From Flavobacteriales bacterium (lineage in GTDB: Bacteria > Bacteroidota > Bacteroidia > Flavobacteriales_D > Sanyastnellaceae): a stretch of 34,598 nucleotides of DNA. A program made the translations under genes and the position numbers. Shown piece after piece: positions 15,703 through 22,840 of this stretch. The notes below the pieces were generated by a model that saw only the letters and a program-made list of their open reading frames with translations, did no database searches and was not told the origin of the DNA. Within the stretch, counting starts at the first letter, position 1. Every line of letters starts with the position of its first letter. The DNA lies in NCBI GenBank assembly GCA_029245065.1, contig JAQWQB010000031.1, positions 1 to 34,598 of the forward strand. The letters run 5' to 3'.

Positions 15703-16671
15703 ATGTCAGATTTTTCAGTTGTACGCAGTTCATCATGTCAAGAAGATTTTGACCGGCTGTCTGCTGCGCACGGCGGTGTTTTCTTCAATAAGGATGTGCT
15801 GCGATGTTCTGGAGAACGTGTTGAGCAGTTTGTTATTTGCGACGCGCAGGGAAAATGCATTGGTGGATTCAACCTACAAGTGATCAAACTAAAAGGAATT
15901 CCCGCTGTAACAGCGCCCAAATTTCATCCACACTGTGGATTGTTCGTCCTGCCATTTGAAGGAACCCTGTCTACTGTACAAGGCAAGATGAAGAAGGTCC
16001 TTTCGGTAGTCGCCGATTGCCTTGATGCGCGACCTGAGAAGATTGTATCAGTTCCTTTTCCGCCAGAGATTGAAGACATGCAGCCGTTTATTTGGTCTGG
16101 TTTTAAGACAAATGTCAAATATACCTACCAACTGAAAATCGATGAGCAGGCGTCGCCAATGGAGATGTTTAGTTCGAAGACGAGGAATTCAATTTCGAAA
16201 GGATTAAAATCGGGGTTGACATTTCAATTAAACCCGAAAGATGTTACTGAGGTCGTGGATTTATTGAATGCGAATGCGAAAGAGCAGGGCTTCAGCTATG
16301 AGCAAGAAGTAATGAGCAAGTTGGTAGATCAAGCGATGACGTCAAACGGAGGTGTTGGTGTAGCGATGCATGAAAACCGGATGGTAGCTTGCGCTGTTAC
16401 GCTGGCTGATGCAAAGCAAGCTTATTATTTTTTCGGGGGAGTAGATCGGAATTCATCGGTTCAAGGAGCGCTTGGTGTAGCACTCAACGAATTGATGAAC
16501 TTGTACCGAAAGAAAGGATTGGCTGTGTTTGACTTTGAAGGAAGCATGATCCCATCGGTTGAGAATTTCTTCAGAGGATTTGGAGGAAAACAAGTTCCAT
16601 ACTTCATGGTGACGAAAGCTCCATTTGTATTATCCACTCTGTTGAGAATGAAAGGGAAATCCGAGTTTTAA
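15703..16671 (+). CDS. FemAB/GNAT-like acyltransferase (acetyltransferase-6 type)
   Basis: 322 aa. The protein has the look of the double-GNAT FemAB-like fold. The first half has an A-x-K-F-H-P-H-C-G-L core, and the second half has the stretch S-K-T-R-N-S-I-S-K-G-L-K followed by N-A-N-A-K-E-Q-G. It then has a G-G-V-G-V-A-M-H-E-N-R-M-V-A-C-A-V acyl-CoA-site strand and F-F-G-G-V-D at about 245-252. Members transfer acyl or aminoacyl groups to peptidoglycan or to sugars of surface glycans. Last gene of the operon, 11 bp after the GT4 gene, so it may decorate the sugar being built. Its stop codon is interleaved with that of the convergent phosphatase gene. Substrate unknown. Confidence 0.7.
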   Translation: MSDFSVVRSSSCQEDFDRLSAAHGGVFFNKDVLRCSGERVEQFVICDAQGKCIGGFNLQVIKLKGIPAVTAPKFHPHCGLFVLPFEGTLSTVQGKMKKVLSVVADCLDARPEKIVSVPFPPEIEDMQPFIWSGFKTNVKYTYQLKIDEQASPMEMFSSKTRNSISKGLKSGLTFQLNPKDVTEVVDLLNANAKEQGFSYEQEVMSKLVDQAMTSNGGVGVAMHENRMVACAVTLADAKQAYYFFGGVDRNSSVQGALGVALNELMNLYRKKGLAVFDFEGSMIPSVENFFRGFGGKQVPYFMVTKAPFVLSTLLRMKGKSEF

Positions 16672-18443
16672 ACCCGAATCCCCATCACTAGAATATCGTC
16701 TATTTGTTCATTCGTGCCTTTCCAATCTTGAAGAGCACTTTTGATGGCCATTTCCTGTTCATACATCGTTAGGTCATGGTTGTCTAGTAACAACTGAGCG
16801 AAACGCTTGCGCATGAATTTCTTCTTTTTCGGTCCACCAAATTGATCAAAATATCCATCTGATGACATGTAAAAGGTGTCACCTGGTTTGAACGGAAGCG
16901 TTTGCTGTTTGAACTCTTTCTGAGCCATTTTGAACGTTCCGCCTAACGAATAACGATCGCCTCGAACTTGCTCCAATTCGCCATCACTAATTGTAAAAAG
17001 CGTTTGGAAGGCGCCCGCAAATTCGACGGTATTGGTGTCGTAGTTGAATTTACAAAGGGCAATATCCATCCCTGTAGAAATAAGCGTGTCAGAGTGGTGC
17101 TGTTTTAACTCGCGAATCACATATTCATCAATGGATTGGAGCACTTCAGCCGGACCATCAAGTTGGTGCTCGATGATGGCTTGATTGAGCATCTTAGAAG
17201 AAATCATACTCATCAATGCACCTGGAACACCGTGTCCCGTGCAATCAACACAAGCCACCCAACGCGTATTTTCATTCGAGTGGAACCAATAAAAATCACC
17301 ACTCACAATATCTTTCGGCCTCATGTAAACAAAGGCGTCTTCAAATGCATTGGCAATGCTGCTGTGCGAAGGCAACAAAAGTTGTTGAATACGCTTCGCC
17401 GCAATAATGCTATCTGTCATCTGAATGTAATTGTCCCGCATCACTTGGTTGATGCGTTCTCTTTCAGCCGCTTGCCCACGGAGCTTTTCGTTCAGAGTAG
17501 ACAACTCAAGCATACGCTGTGCAACGGTGTCTTCAAGTCTTTCAGCCACTTTCAAGGCTCTTTCTTCCGACCTTTTGATCTTGGTGTCGTCACTAAAACT
17601 TACGGTGAAGAATTGCGGTTTTGAAGGATCATAAACAGTCTTGATGCGTAGTTCTAGCCTTGAGCCTTTGAACGTTTTGGTTGAAAAGCAAAACTCAGAA
17701 CTGGTAACGCCGTGCGTAAATGATTCTAAACACTTGAGAACATGTCTATAAAATGATGCGGGGAAAAGCAAGTGAAAATCGGTAACGAGTTGCCCTCTAC
17801 TTCCAGCTTCGAATAGTTTCAGGGATTCTTCATTCACTGCAGTTGGAACAAAAGAATCTAACGCATTGCGCAATCTTGATATGCGCTCTTTGTTGCTGAT
17901 GTTTCGTTCCAGCAATTTGGTGAGATCTTCACCCGTAGACATTTCAAGAATGGCTACTCCAGCATGATCAAAGATGGATTTATAACGAAGTTCGCTGACG
18001 AATAATTCTCGTTCAACCTTTTTGCGTTGGTCTTCGCTTAATTTTCGTTGGATAGCTTTTTGGATAGCAATGTCAAGGCGAAGCATTGACGACTTAATAA
18101 TATAGTCGTCAATTCCTTCCTTGATACATTCTATAGCTGTTTCTTCAGTGAGTTCTCCGGTTACAATGATGAAGGGAACTTCAAGTCCCAATTTCTTCAC
18201 TGTAACGAACGCTTCCATTCCAGTATATTGAGGAAGAGAATAGTCGGATAAAACAACATCTGGGATGTTGACTTTGAAGTAATTTTCAAATTCCTCCTTG
18301 TCTGATACGTGGTCTACATTCCAATTGGGATGTGATCGTTTCAGTTGGGATTGAACCAGTTGCGCATCCAATGGGTAGTCTTCTAAGAGGAGTACCCTGA
18401 TGTCGTCTGGAGATGGGTTTGTTTCAGTTGTTAGCTTATTCAC
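16668..18443 (-). CDS. REC-PAS-like-coiled-coil-SpoIIE (PP2C) phosphatase
   Basis: 591 aa soluble signalling protein. Residues 15-135 are a receiver domain with the acidic pair E21-D22, acceptor D67 and K117. Residues about 150-290 look like a PAS sensor, and about 292-350 form a heptad-rich signalling helix. Residues 355-591 are a SpoIIE-type PP2C Ser/Thr phosphatase with metal-binding residues in S-G-D383, V-D400-C-T-G-H-G, M-S-S-D529-G and D582-D583. Phosphorylation of D67 likely switches phosphatase activity, as in RsbU/RssB-like regulators that act on STAS anti-anti-sigma proteins. No STAS or anti-sigma gene is in the window. The receiver closely resembles that of the kinase at 19965-21473, including the D-Y-S-L-P-Q-x-T-G-M-E-A stretch. 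Confidence 0.87.
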   Translation of the reverse strand: MNKLTTETNPSPDDIRVLLLEDYPLDAQLVQSQLKRSHPNWNVDHVSDKEEFENYFKVNIPDVVLSDYSLPQYTGMEAFVTVKKLGLEVPFIIVTGELTEETAIECIKEGIDDYIIKSSMLRLDIAIQKAIQRKLSEDQRKKVERELFVSELRYKSIFDHAGVAILEMSTGEDLTKLLERNISNKERISRLRNALDSFVPTAVNEESLKLFEAGSRGQLVTDFHLLFPASFYRHVLKCLESFTHGVTSSEFCFSTKTFKGSRLELRIKTVYDPSKPQFFTVSFSDDTKIKRSEERALKVAERLEDTVAQRMLELSTLNEKLRGQAAERERINQVMRDNYIQMTDSIIAAKRIQQLLLPSHSSIANAFEDAFVYMRPKDIVSGDFYWFHSNENTRWVACVDCTGHGVPGALMSMISSKMLNQAIIEHQLDGPAEVLQSIDEYVIRELKQHHSDTLISTGMDIALCKFNYDTNTVEFAGAFQTLFTISDGELEQVRGDRYSLGGTFKMAQKEFKQQTLPFKPGDTFYMSSDGYFDQFGGPKKKKFMRKRFAQLLLDNHDLTMYEQEMAIKSALQDWKGTNEQIDDILVMGIRV

Positions 18444-18547
18444 GATTGCTTAAAATTGCTATAGCTAAATTACTGCAAGGGTTTCATCGCCGTTGAACGA
18501 CACTGGACGACATGAGTGTAGTAATTCAACACCCATGCCTTAGGTGT

Positions 18548-18566
18548 ATTCCTACACGGTAGGAAT
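18548..18566. promoter_or_regulatory. Perfect inverted repeat overlapping the stop codon of the LuxR-type regulator
   Basis: ATTCCTAC-ACG-GTAGGAAT has perfect 8-bp arms. It spans the last codons and TAG of the regulator gene and lies 105-123 bp upstream of the phosphatase start. A third half-site GTAGGA occurs at 18578-18583, 19 bp from the second. There is no T-run, so it does not look like a terminator. It may be an operator for one of the neighbouring NarL/LuxR regulators. Confidence 0.4.
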
Positions 18567-19193
18567 TAGGTTATGAAGTAGGATGAATTTAATGATGTCT
18601 GAATTGTTATCCATATTCAGTTTCGTCAAAATTCTACTACGGTAGGTTGAAATAGTTTTAGCACTCAAACTCAATTGACTTGCAATTTGATTGTTTGCTT
18701 TTCCTTCCCCAATGGCCAAGAAGACTTCATACTCCCTATCTGAAAGCGTCAAGTGTGGTAACTCTTGGTTCTTGTTGTTCATTTCACGATACAACAACTT
18801 GGTGATTTGAGGGCTCAGATACTCGCCGCCATTTTGAATGGTGCGAATTGCTTCGATCAAAACCTCTGGAGCAGAATCCTTGTGCAAATAACCCGACGCA
18901 CCCGCTTTCAACATACGAATCGCAAATTGATCTTCTGGGTACATACTTAAAACAAGAACTTTGATATCTGGATAGAAAATCTTGACTTGTTTAAGTACTT
19001 CTAGTCCACTTCTTCCAGGAAGTGATACATCCAATACAATGATGTCTGGTTCCGTCTTACGAAGGCGTTGTAACAATTCTTCTCCACTAGCGATATCATC
19101 TGCAATGATATGAATGTCAGGGAAGTTAGCGATGATTTTACTTAACCCTTCTCTTACGATCTTGTGATCGTCACAAATAACGACGTTTATCAT
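18552..19193 (-). CDS. NarL/LuxR-family response regulator (copy A)
   Basis: 213 aa. The N-terminal receiver carries D8-D9, acceptor D55 in V-L-D-V-S-L-P-G-R-S-G, and K105 in L-H-K-D-S. The C-terminal half is a LuxR-type helix-turn-helix: L-T-L-S-D-R-E-Y-E-V, then I-A-S-Q-L-S-L-S-A-K-T-I-S-T-Y-R-S-R-I, the recognition helix. Phosphorylation should favour dimer binding to inverted-repeat DNA. It is probably a partner of the adjacent HisKA_3 kinase, the usual cognate class for NarL/LuxR regulators. A TAGATTTG box lies 29 bases upstream of its ATG. It is a close paralogue of copy B next door, identical over S-M-Y-P-E-D-Q-F-A-I-R-M-L-K-A-G-A-S-G-Y; the recognition helices differ slightly. Confidence 0.93.
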   Translation of the reverse strand: MINVVICDDHKIVREGLSKIIANFPDIHIIADDIASGEELLQRLRKTEPDIIVLDVSLPGRSGLEVLKQVKIFYPDIKVLVLSMYPEDQFAIRMLKAGASGYLHKDSAPEVLIEAIRTIQNGGEYLSPQITKLLYREMNNKNQELPHLTLSDREYEVFLAIGEGKANNQIASQLSLSAKTISTYRSRILTKLNMDNNSDIIKFILLHNLIPTV

Positions 19194-19222
19194 GTCTGAT
19201 AAGTTTTGGTTGATTTCTGAAC

Positions 19223-19230
19223 CAAATCTA
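19223..19230 (-). promoter_or_regulatory. Candidate -7 box for regulator copy A
   Basis: On the minus strand TAGATTTG, a full TAnnTTTG match, lies 29 bases upstream of the ATG at 19193. A gap of 101 bp separates copy A from copy B, so a separate promoter is plausible. The inverted repeat at 19276-19291 would be centred about 57 bp upstream of this box, a position typical for an activator site. Confidence 0.45.
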
Positions 19231-19275
19231 AGTTGACAATTTTCGTTTCGCTATAGGATGCAATCTTTAGAGGAA

Positions 19276-19291
19276 GTAGGACGAATCCTAC
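19276..19291. promoter_or_regulatory. Inverted repeat GTAGGA-CGAA-TCCTAC upstream of regulator copy A
   Basis: Perfect 6-bp arms with a 4-bp spacer, directly after the stop codon of copy B and 83-98 bp before the ATG of copy A. It shares the GTAGGA/TCCTAC half-site with the repeat at 18548-18566, although the arms are in the opposite order. Confidence 0.4.
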
Positions 19292-19294
19292 AAG

Positions 19295-19936
19295 CTATGT
19301 TGCTTGAGGAGCAAGGTCATGTAGCATGATGTATTTAACAAGGTCTGAATTGTTGTCTAGTTGCATTTTCTCAAGTATCCGAGTTCGGTAAGTCGAAATC
19401 GTTTTAACACTAAGAGAAAGCTGAACCGCTATTTCAGAAATAGTCTTCCCTTCACCTATATATAAGAGTACCTCGTATTCCCTGTCAGAAAGTGTCTTAT
19501 GGGGCAGTACCTTATTCTCATTGTTCATTTCCATGAACAGAAGTTGCGTAATCTTTGGGCTGAGGAATTCACTTCCTCTTGAAATGGTACGAAGTGCTAC
19601 TACGAGAAGATTGGGCTCAGAGTCTTTATGTAAGTATCCGGAAGCTCCAGCCTTCAGCATACGAATGGCAAATTGATCTTCAGGGTACATACTCAATACA
19701 AGAATTTTAATCTTAGGGTTAAGAAGTTTGATTTGTTTGAGCACTTCTAGCCCGCTTCTACCAGGGAGAGAAACGTCAAGGATAATTATTTGTGGCTTGA
19801 GTGTCTTAAGTTCAGAAAAAAGCGCTTCACCGCTTTCAACGTCAGATATTACTTCGAAGTCATTGAACGCATTGATGATTTGCTTCAATCCTTCACGAAC
19901 GATTTTATGGTCGTCACAGATGATAACTCTAGTCAT
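19295..19936 (-). CDS. NarL/LuxR-family response regulator (copy B)
   Basis: 213 aa, same plan as copy A. The receiver has D8-D9, acceptor D54 and K104. The LuxR helix-turn-helix has T-L-S-D-R-E-Y-E-V and the recognition helix S-V-K-T-I-S-T-Y-R-T-R-I. Roughly 60 per cent of residues match copy A by eye, most densely around the acceptor, the 80-105 stretch and the DNA-binding helices. The loops differ and copy B is one residue shorter near position 33. The start lies 28 bases after the stop of the hybrid kinase, so it is probably co-transcribed with it and is the best candidate for the kinase's direct partner. Confidence 0.93.
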   Translation of the reverse strand: MTRVIICDDHKIVREGLKQIINAFNDFEVISDVESGEALFSELKTLKPQIIILDVSLPGRSGLEVLKQIKLLNPKIKILVLSMYPEDQFAIRMLKAGASGYLHKDSEPNLLVVALRTISRGSEFLSPKITQLLFMEMNNENKVLPHKTLSDREYEVLLYIGEGKTISEIAVQLSLSVKTISTYRTRILEKMQLDNNSDLVKYIMLHDLAPQAT

Positions 19937-19964
19937 GTGGCACGAGTTGATAATTAGCTTTCAG

Positions 19965-21473
19965 TTACAATTCTTCAACAAGGAAAGAGAGAGAGATGGT
20001 CGTTCCTTGTTCGGGTGCGCCGTGCATTTCAAACACGCCATTCCATTTTTTTATGCGTTCCCGCATTCCAAATAGACCAAGACTTTTGGATTTCATTGCT
20101 TTTTCAATGTCAAATCCAACCCCGTTGTCTTTGATAATCAAATTAAGAAAGTTTCCCGACCTTTCAAAGTTTACCCAAGCTTCAGATGCTTGTGCATGCC
20201 TATTTATATTCGTTAAAGCTTCTTGAGTCATTCGATAAATGGCAGTGCTGAAATCTTTATCAAATTTCATGTCGCCAATGTCCGTTTTCAAGTGACAAAC
20301 TACTTCATGATTTTCGTTGTAGTTTTCGATGTGCCACTCCAATGCTGGTACGAGGCCAATGTCGTCAAGTACTACAGGGCGAAGTTCGTGCGCAATTCTA
20401 CGAACGGTCTTGATGGTTTGTGTGGTGAGATCAACCAAATAGTCGATTTTCTCCAGCACTCCTTCAAAGTTGATATCCGAAGCATCTTCTTTGGATAGTT
20501 CCTGTCGAATCCAAAACAAGCCCAATTTGTTTCCGGTCAACTCTTGTCCAAGTTGATCGTGTATTTCCATGGCTATTTTTTTCTTCTCCTCATCTCTGAT
20601 ATCTTCTAAGTACTGGGTGAGGTGATGAAGTTTTTCGTTGAGTTCTTTCAACGCTATTTCCGCCTTAACGCGCTCGGTGATCTGGGTAGGAATAAAAACC
20701 ACACAATCTACTTCACCATTTTTCAGTACTGGTGCAAGTTTGCAAAAGTACCATTTGGATTCAGGGTCTTTCGGGTTACCTTTGATGTCAAAGTCGAATG
20801 CTTCCCCCGTTTCATAACAGTTTTCAAGCGCTTTTGTGATGATTGATCCATTTTCTTCGTTCACAAGCGAAAGAATAGAGCTACCAATCAATTGCGCTCG
20901 TGGTAGACCGTCAATGTCTCTGTTCACATAAAGGATTTCTCCCTTCTTATCTAATTTGTAGATACTGTCTGGTGCATGTTCTGCAAGCGCTTTGAAATTG
21001 GCTTCACTTTCTTCTAGGTCTGCAATGGCCTTTGCTCTTTCAATTACATTTGTCTTGGCAGTAAGTGCGTTCGTTATAGCGCTTGGCAATCTGCGAAGGC
21101 TGTCTTTCAGTACGTAGTCATCTGCTCCAGCCTTAATGCATGCCACGGCCGTTTCTTCATTGAGCGATCCCGTGCAAATGATAAAGGGGATGAATTCGCT
21201 AGAAGCACGAACGAAATTCAACGCTTCCATTCCGGTGAATTGTGGCAATGAATAATCGCTGATTACAAAGTGAGGCTTGAAGTCAACAAATGCTTTCTTG
21301 AATGATTCACCATCGCTAACATGTTGAACATCCAATTCCAATTCAGTCTTTCGCAACTGCAGTTTAATAAGCTCTGCGTCAGACGGGAAATCTTCAAGTA
21401 AAAGCAACCGAACCGGGCTATGGGGCTCGTTGATGTGGAAATAGTCGCTAGCGTAATCAATGGGAGAGGTCAT
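19965..21473 (-). CDS. REC-PAS-HisKA_3 histidine kinase, soluble
   Basis: 502 aa with no membrane segment. Residues 21-140 are a receiver: E27-D28, acceptor D73 in I-S-D-Y-S-L-P, and K123. Residues about 158-270 are a PAS domain (A-L-A-E-H-A-P-D-S-I-Y-K-L-D-K-K-G). A short coiled coil follows, then a HisKA_3 dimerisation domain with phospho-acceptor H305 in M-E-I-H-D-Q-L-G-Q. The C-terminus is an ATPase domain with N-box T-N-I-N-R-H-A, D-N-G-V-G-F-D and L-G-L-F-G-M-R-E-R. With the receiver at the N-terminus, phosphoryl input from another kinase may control this kinase, and its own H305 should feed the LuxR-type regulators downstream. It lies 14 bp after the stand-alone receiver gene. Confidence 0.92.
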   Translation of the reverse strand: MTSPIDYASDYFHINEPHSPVRLLLLEDFPSDAELIKLQLRKTELELDVQHVSDGESFKKAFVDFKPHFVISDYSLPQFTGMEALNFVRASSEFIPFIICTGSLNEETAVACIKAGADDYVLKDSLRRLPSAITNALTAKTNVIERAKAIADLEESEANFKALAEHAPDSIYKLDKKGEILYVNRDIDGLPRAQLIGSSILSLVNEENGSIITKALENCYETGEAFDFDIKGNPKDPESKWYFCKLAPVLKNGEVDCVVFIPTQITERVKAEIALKELNEKLHHLTQYLEDIRDEEKKKIAMEIHDQLGQELTGNKLGLFWIRQELSKEDASDINFEGVLEKIDYLVDLTTQTIKTVRRIAHELRPVVLDDIGLVPALEWHIENYNENHEVVCHLKTDIGDMKFDKDFSTAIYRMTQEALTNINRHAQASEAWVNFERSGNFLNLIIKDNGVGFDIEKAMKSKSLGLFGMRERIKKWNGVFEMHGAPEQGTTISLSFLVEEL

Positions 21474-21487
21474 ACTGCGGAAGTTTC

Positions 21488-21925
21488 TTAGTTCAAGGTT
21501 TTATTGATAGTGGTCCAGTACCGCACGGCTTCGGTGATGGCATTCGCGTGCATGCTGTATTCAATAGGCTTAACAATGTAGCTGTTCGCACCAAATTCGT
21601 AGGCCGTAGCGATGTCGCTTTCTACAGCCGAACTTGTTAGAATAACAATTGGAACGGTTCTCCATTTATCATGGGAGCGAAAAGACTTCAATACTTCAAA
21701 CCCGTTCACTTTCGGCATTTTCAAGTCGAGCAGAATGAGTTTCAACGAAGTTGAAAGCTGTTGCTGTGAAATTTCACTAGATGGGTCGAGAATCTCCAAC
21801 GCTTTGGCGCCGTCATTCAGAATTAAGATATTCAAATCCAATCCACCCTTTTTGAGCGCAAGCGTAGTCAGTTCCGCGTCATTGGCGTTATCTTCAATGA
21901 GCAGAACATCTATTTTTTTTTCCAT
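21488..21925 (-). CDS. Stand-alone response regulator (Rcp1-like receiver)
   Basis: 145 aa, a single receiver domain with no output. The acidic pocket E11-D12, acceptor D67 in L-L-D-L-K-M-P and K119-P120 are all present. The insertion after the first helices (D-P-S-S-E-I-S-Q-Q-Q) and the long C-terminal helix A-I-T-E-A-V-R-Y-W resemble Rcp1-type regulators, which pair with phytochrome-like or hybrid kinases and act as phosphate shuttles. It is the first gene of the receiver cluster and sits 14 bp ahead of the hybrid kinase. It could pass phosphate to the kinase pathway or drain it. No promoter box of the usual type was found; the terminator at 21968-21993 separates it from the gene upstream. 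Confidence 0.9.
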   Translation of the reverse strand: MEKKIDVLLIEDNANDAELTTLALKKGGLDLNILILNDGAKALEILDPSSEISQQQLSTSLKLILLDLKMPKVNGFEVLKSFRSHDKWRTVPIVILTSSAVESDIATAYEFGANSYIVKPIEYSMHANAITEAVRYWTTINKTLN

Positions 21926-21967
21926 TTCCAGATGATATAAGGTGAAGTTATGATTTCATTGGACACA

Positions 21968-21993
21968 AAAAAAGGGGCGTGAACCCCTTTTTT
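21968..21993 (-). terminator. Rho-independent terminator of the TPR-like gene
   Basis: Stem 21968-21977 / 21984-21993 (GGGG with CCCC extended by six A/T pairs) and a 6-nt loop. On the minus strand it ends in seven T, 18 bases past the stop at 22012. Confidence 0.85.
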
Positions 21994-22011
21994 AACTATT
22001 TCGTTTTGAAA

Positions 22012-22737
22012 CTATCCTACAATCATTCTGTAAGTAACGTTGAATTCTTTGTCTTCACCAAACATTGGTGCTCCCAATTCGAGCCATTCCTTGGCTTTGT
22101 CACGATCACCTGTTTCATCAAGTGTTTCTGCAGTAATGATGATTGACCGCTTAAGCAGTTCCTTTTGTTCATCTTGAAGCGAATCAAAATCACGTTCGCC
22201 TAAAATTCTTCGTGCTTCTTCCCAAGAAAGACTAGCGTCTTTTTTAGAGCGCATCATGTGCTCGCTGTACCCTTTCATCATCCACGCTCCAGGGTCTTCG
22301 CTATCAATATTGGTCATATACTTGTACATACCTTTCGCTCGTGTGTACTTCTCATTTCCAATTTCCAACTCTGCAGATTCCATGATGGCAGCGCGTACTT
22401 CGCTCATGTACTCGGTGAACTCGGCTACGAATTCATCTTTCTTGTCTTTTTTACGGTGCTTCACCAAGTACTTAATAGAGTTCTTAAACGCCTTTGGGTA
22501 TTTGGTTTTTACCGTTTCATTGTCTCCTTGAGAAATTCGAAAGTAGGCCATGCTCGCATAAATGTATGGAAGCGGCTCTTTCGATGTTTTCTCACTTTCA
22601 ATGTATCTCATCGACTTCTGGAGACAACGTTCGTATTTTTCATCCACGATTAATTCAAGCAAATCATGGTAATCTCCTTGAGCTTGTGTGAATAGGGATG
22701 CCCCTAGAATTAATGCAAATAGTAGTGTCTTCTTCAT
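22012..22737 (-). CDS. Secreted TPR-like hypothetical protein
   Basis: 241 aa from ATG 22737; 69 bases of open frame upstream have no signal and are left out. The start M-K-K-T-L-L-F-A-L-I-L-G-A-S-L-F-T-Q-A-Q is a clean Sec signal peptide. The rest is helical, with pairs such as L-I-V-D-E-K-Y-E-R-C-L-Q-K-S and L-E-I-G-N-E-K-Y-T-R-A-K-G-M-Y that look like divergent tetratricopeptide helices, and a D-P-G-A-W-M-M-K-G-Y segment typical of a TPR. No catalytic motif is seen. I do not recognise the family; it is probably a periplasmic or envelope scaffold. It has its own terminator, and its 5' end faces the divergent helicase gene. Confidence 0.75.
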   Translation of the reverse strand: MKKTLLFALILGASLFTQAQGDYHDLLELIVDEKYERCLQKSMRYIESEKTSKEPLPYIYASMAYFRISQGDNETVKTKYPKAFKNSIKYLVKHRKKDKKDEFVAEFTEYMSEVRAAIMESAELEIGNEKYTRAKGMYKYMTNIDSEDPGAWMMKGYSEHMMRSKKDASLSWEEARRILGERDFDSLQDEQKELLKRSIIITAETLDETGDRDKAKEWLELGAPMFGEDKEFNVTYRMIVG

Positions 22738-22822
22738 ATCAGTGTTATAGAATATCATCGAGTGATATACAAACTTGATGCCTAAAATACTTTGAATCTG
22801 TGGCAACTCAAAAATCCTAGGT

Positions 22823-22830
22823 TACTTTTG
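22823..22830 (+). promoter_or_regulatory. Candidate -7 box for the Lhr-like helicase
   Basis: TACTTTTG is a full match to TAnnTTTG and ends 10 bases before the ATG at 22841, giving a very short leader. No convincing TTG -33 element at about 20 bp. Confidence 0.5.
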
Positions 22831-22840
22831 CCCTAATTCC

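Noticed and set aside
18529-18547. ACACC/GGTGT hairpin after regulator A as a terminator
   Set aside because: Five-base stem, 9-nt loop and no T-run on the minus strand.
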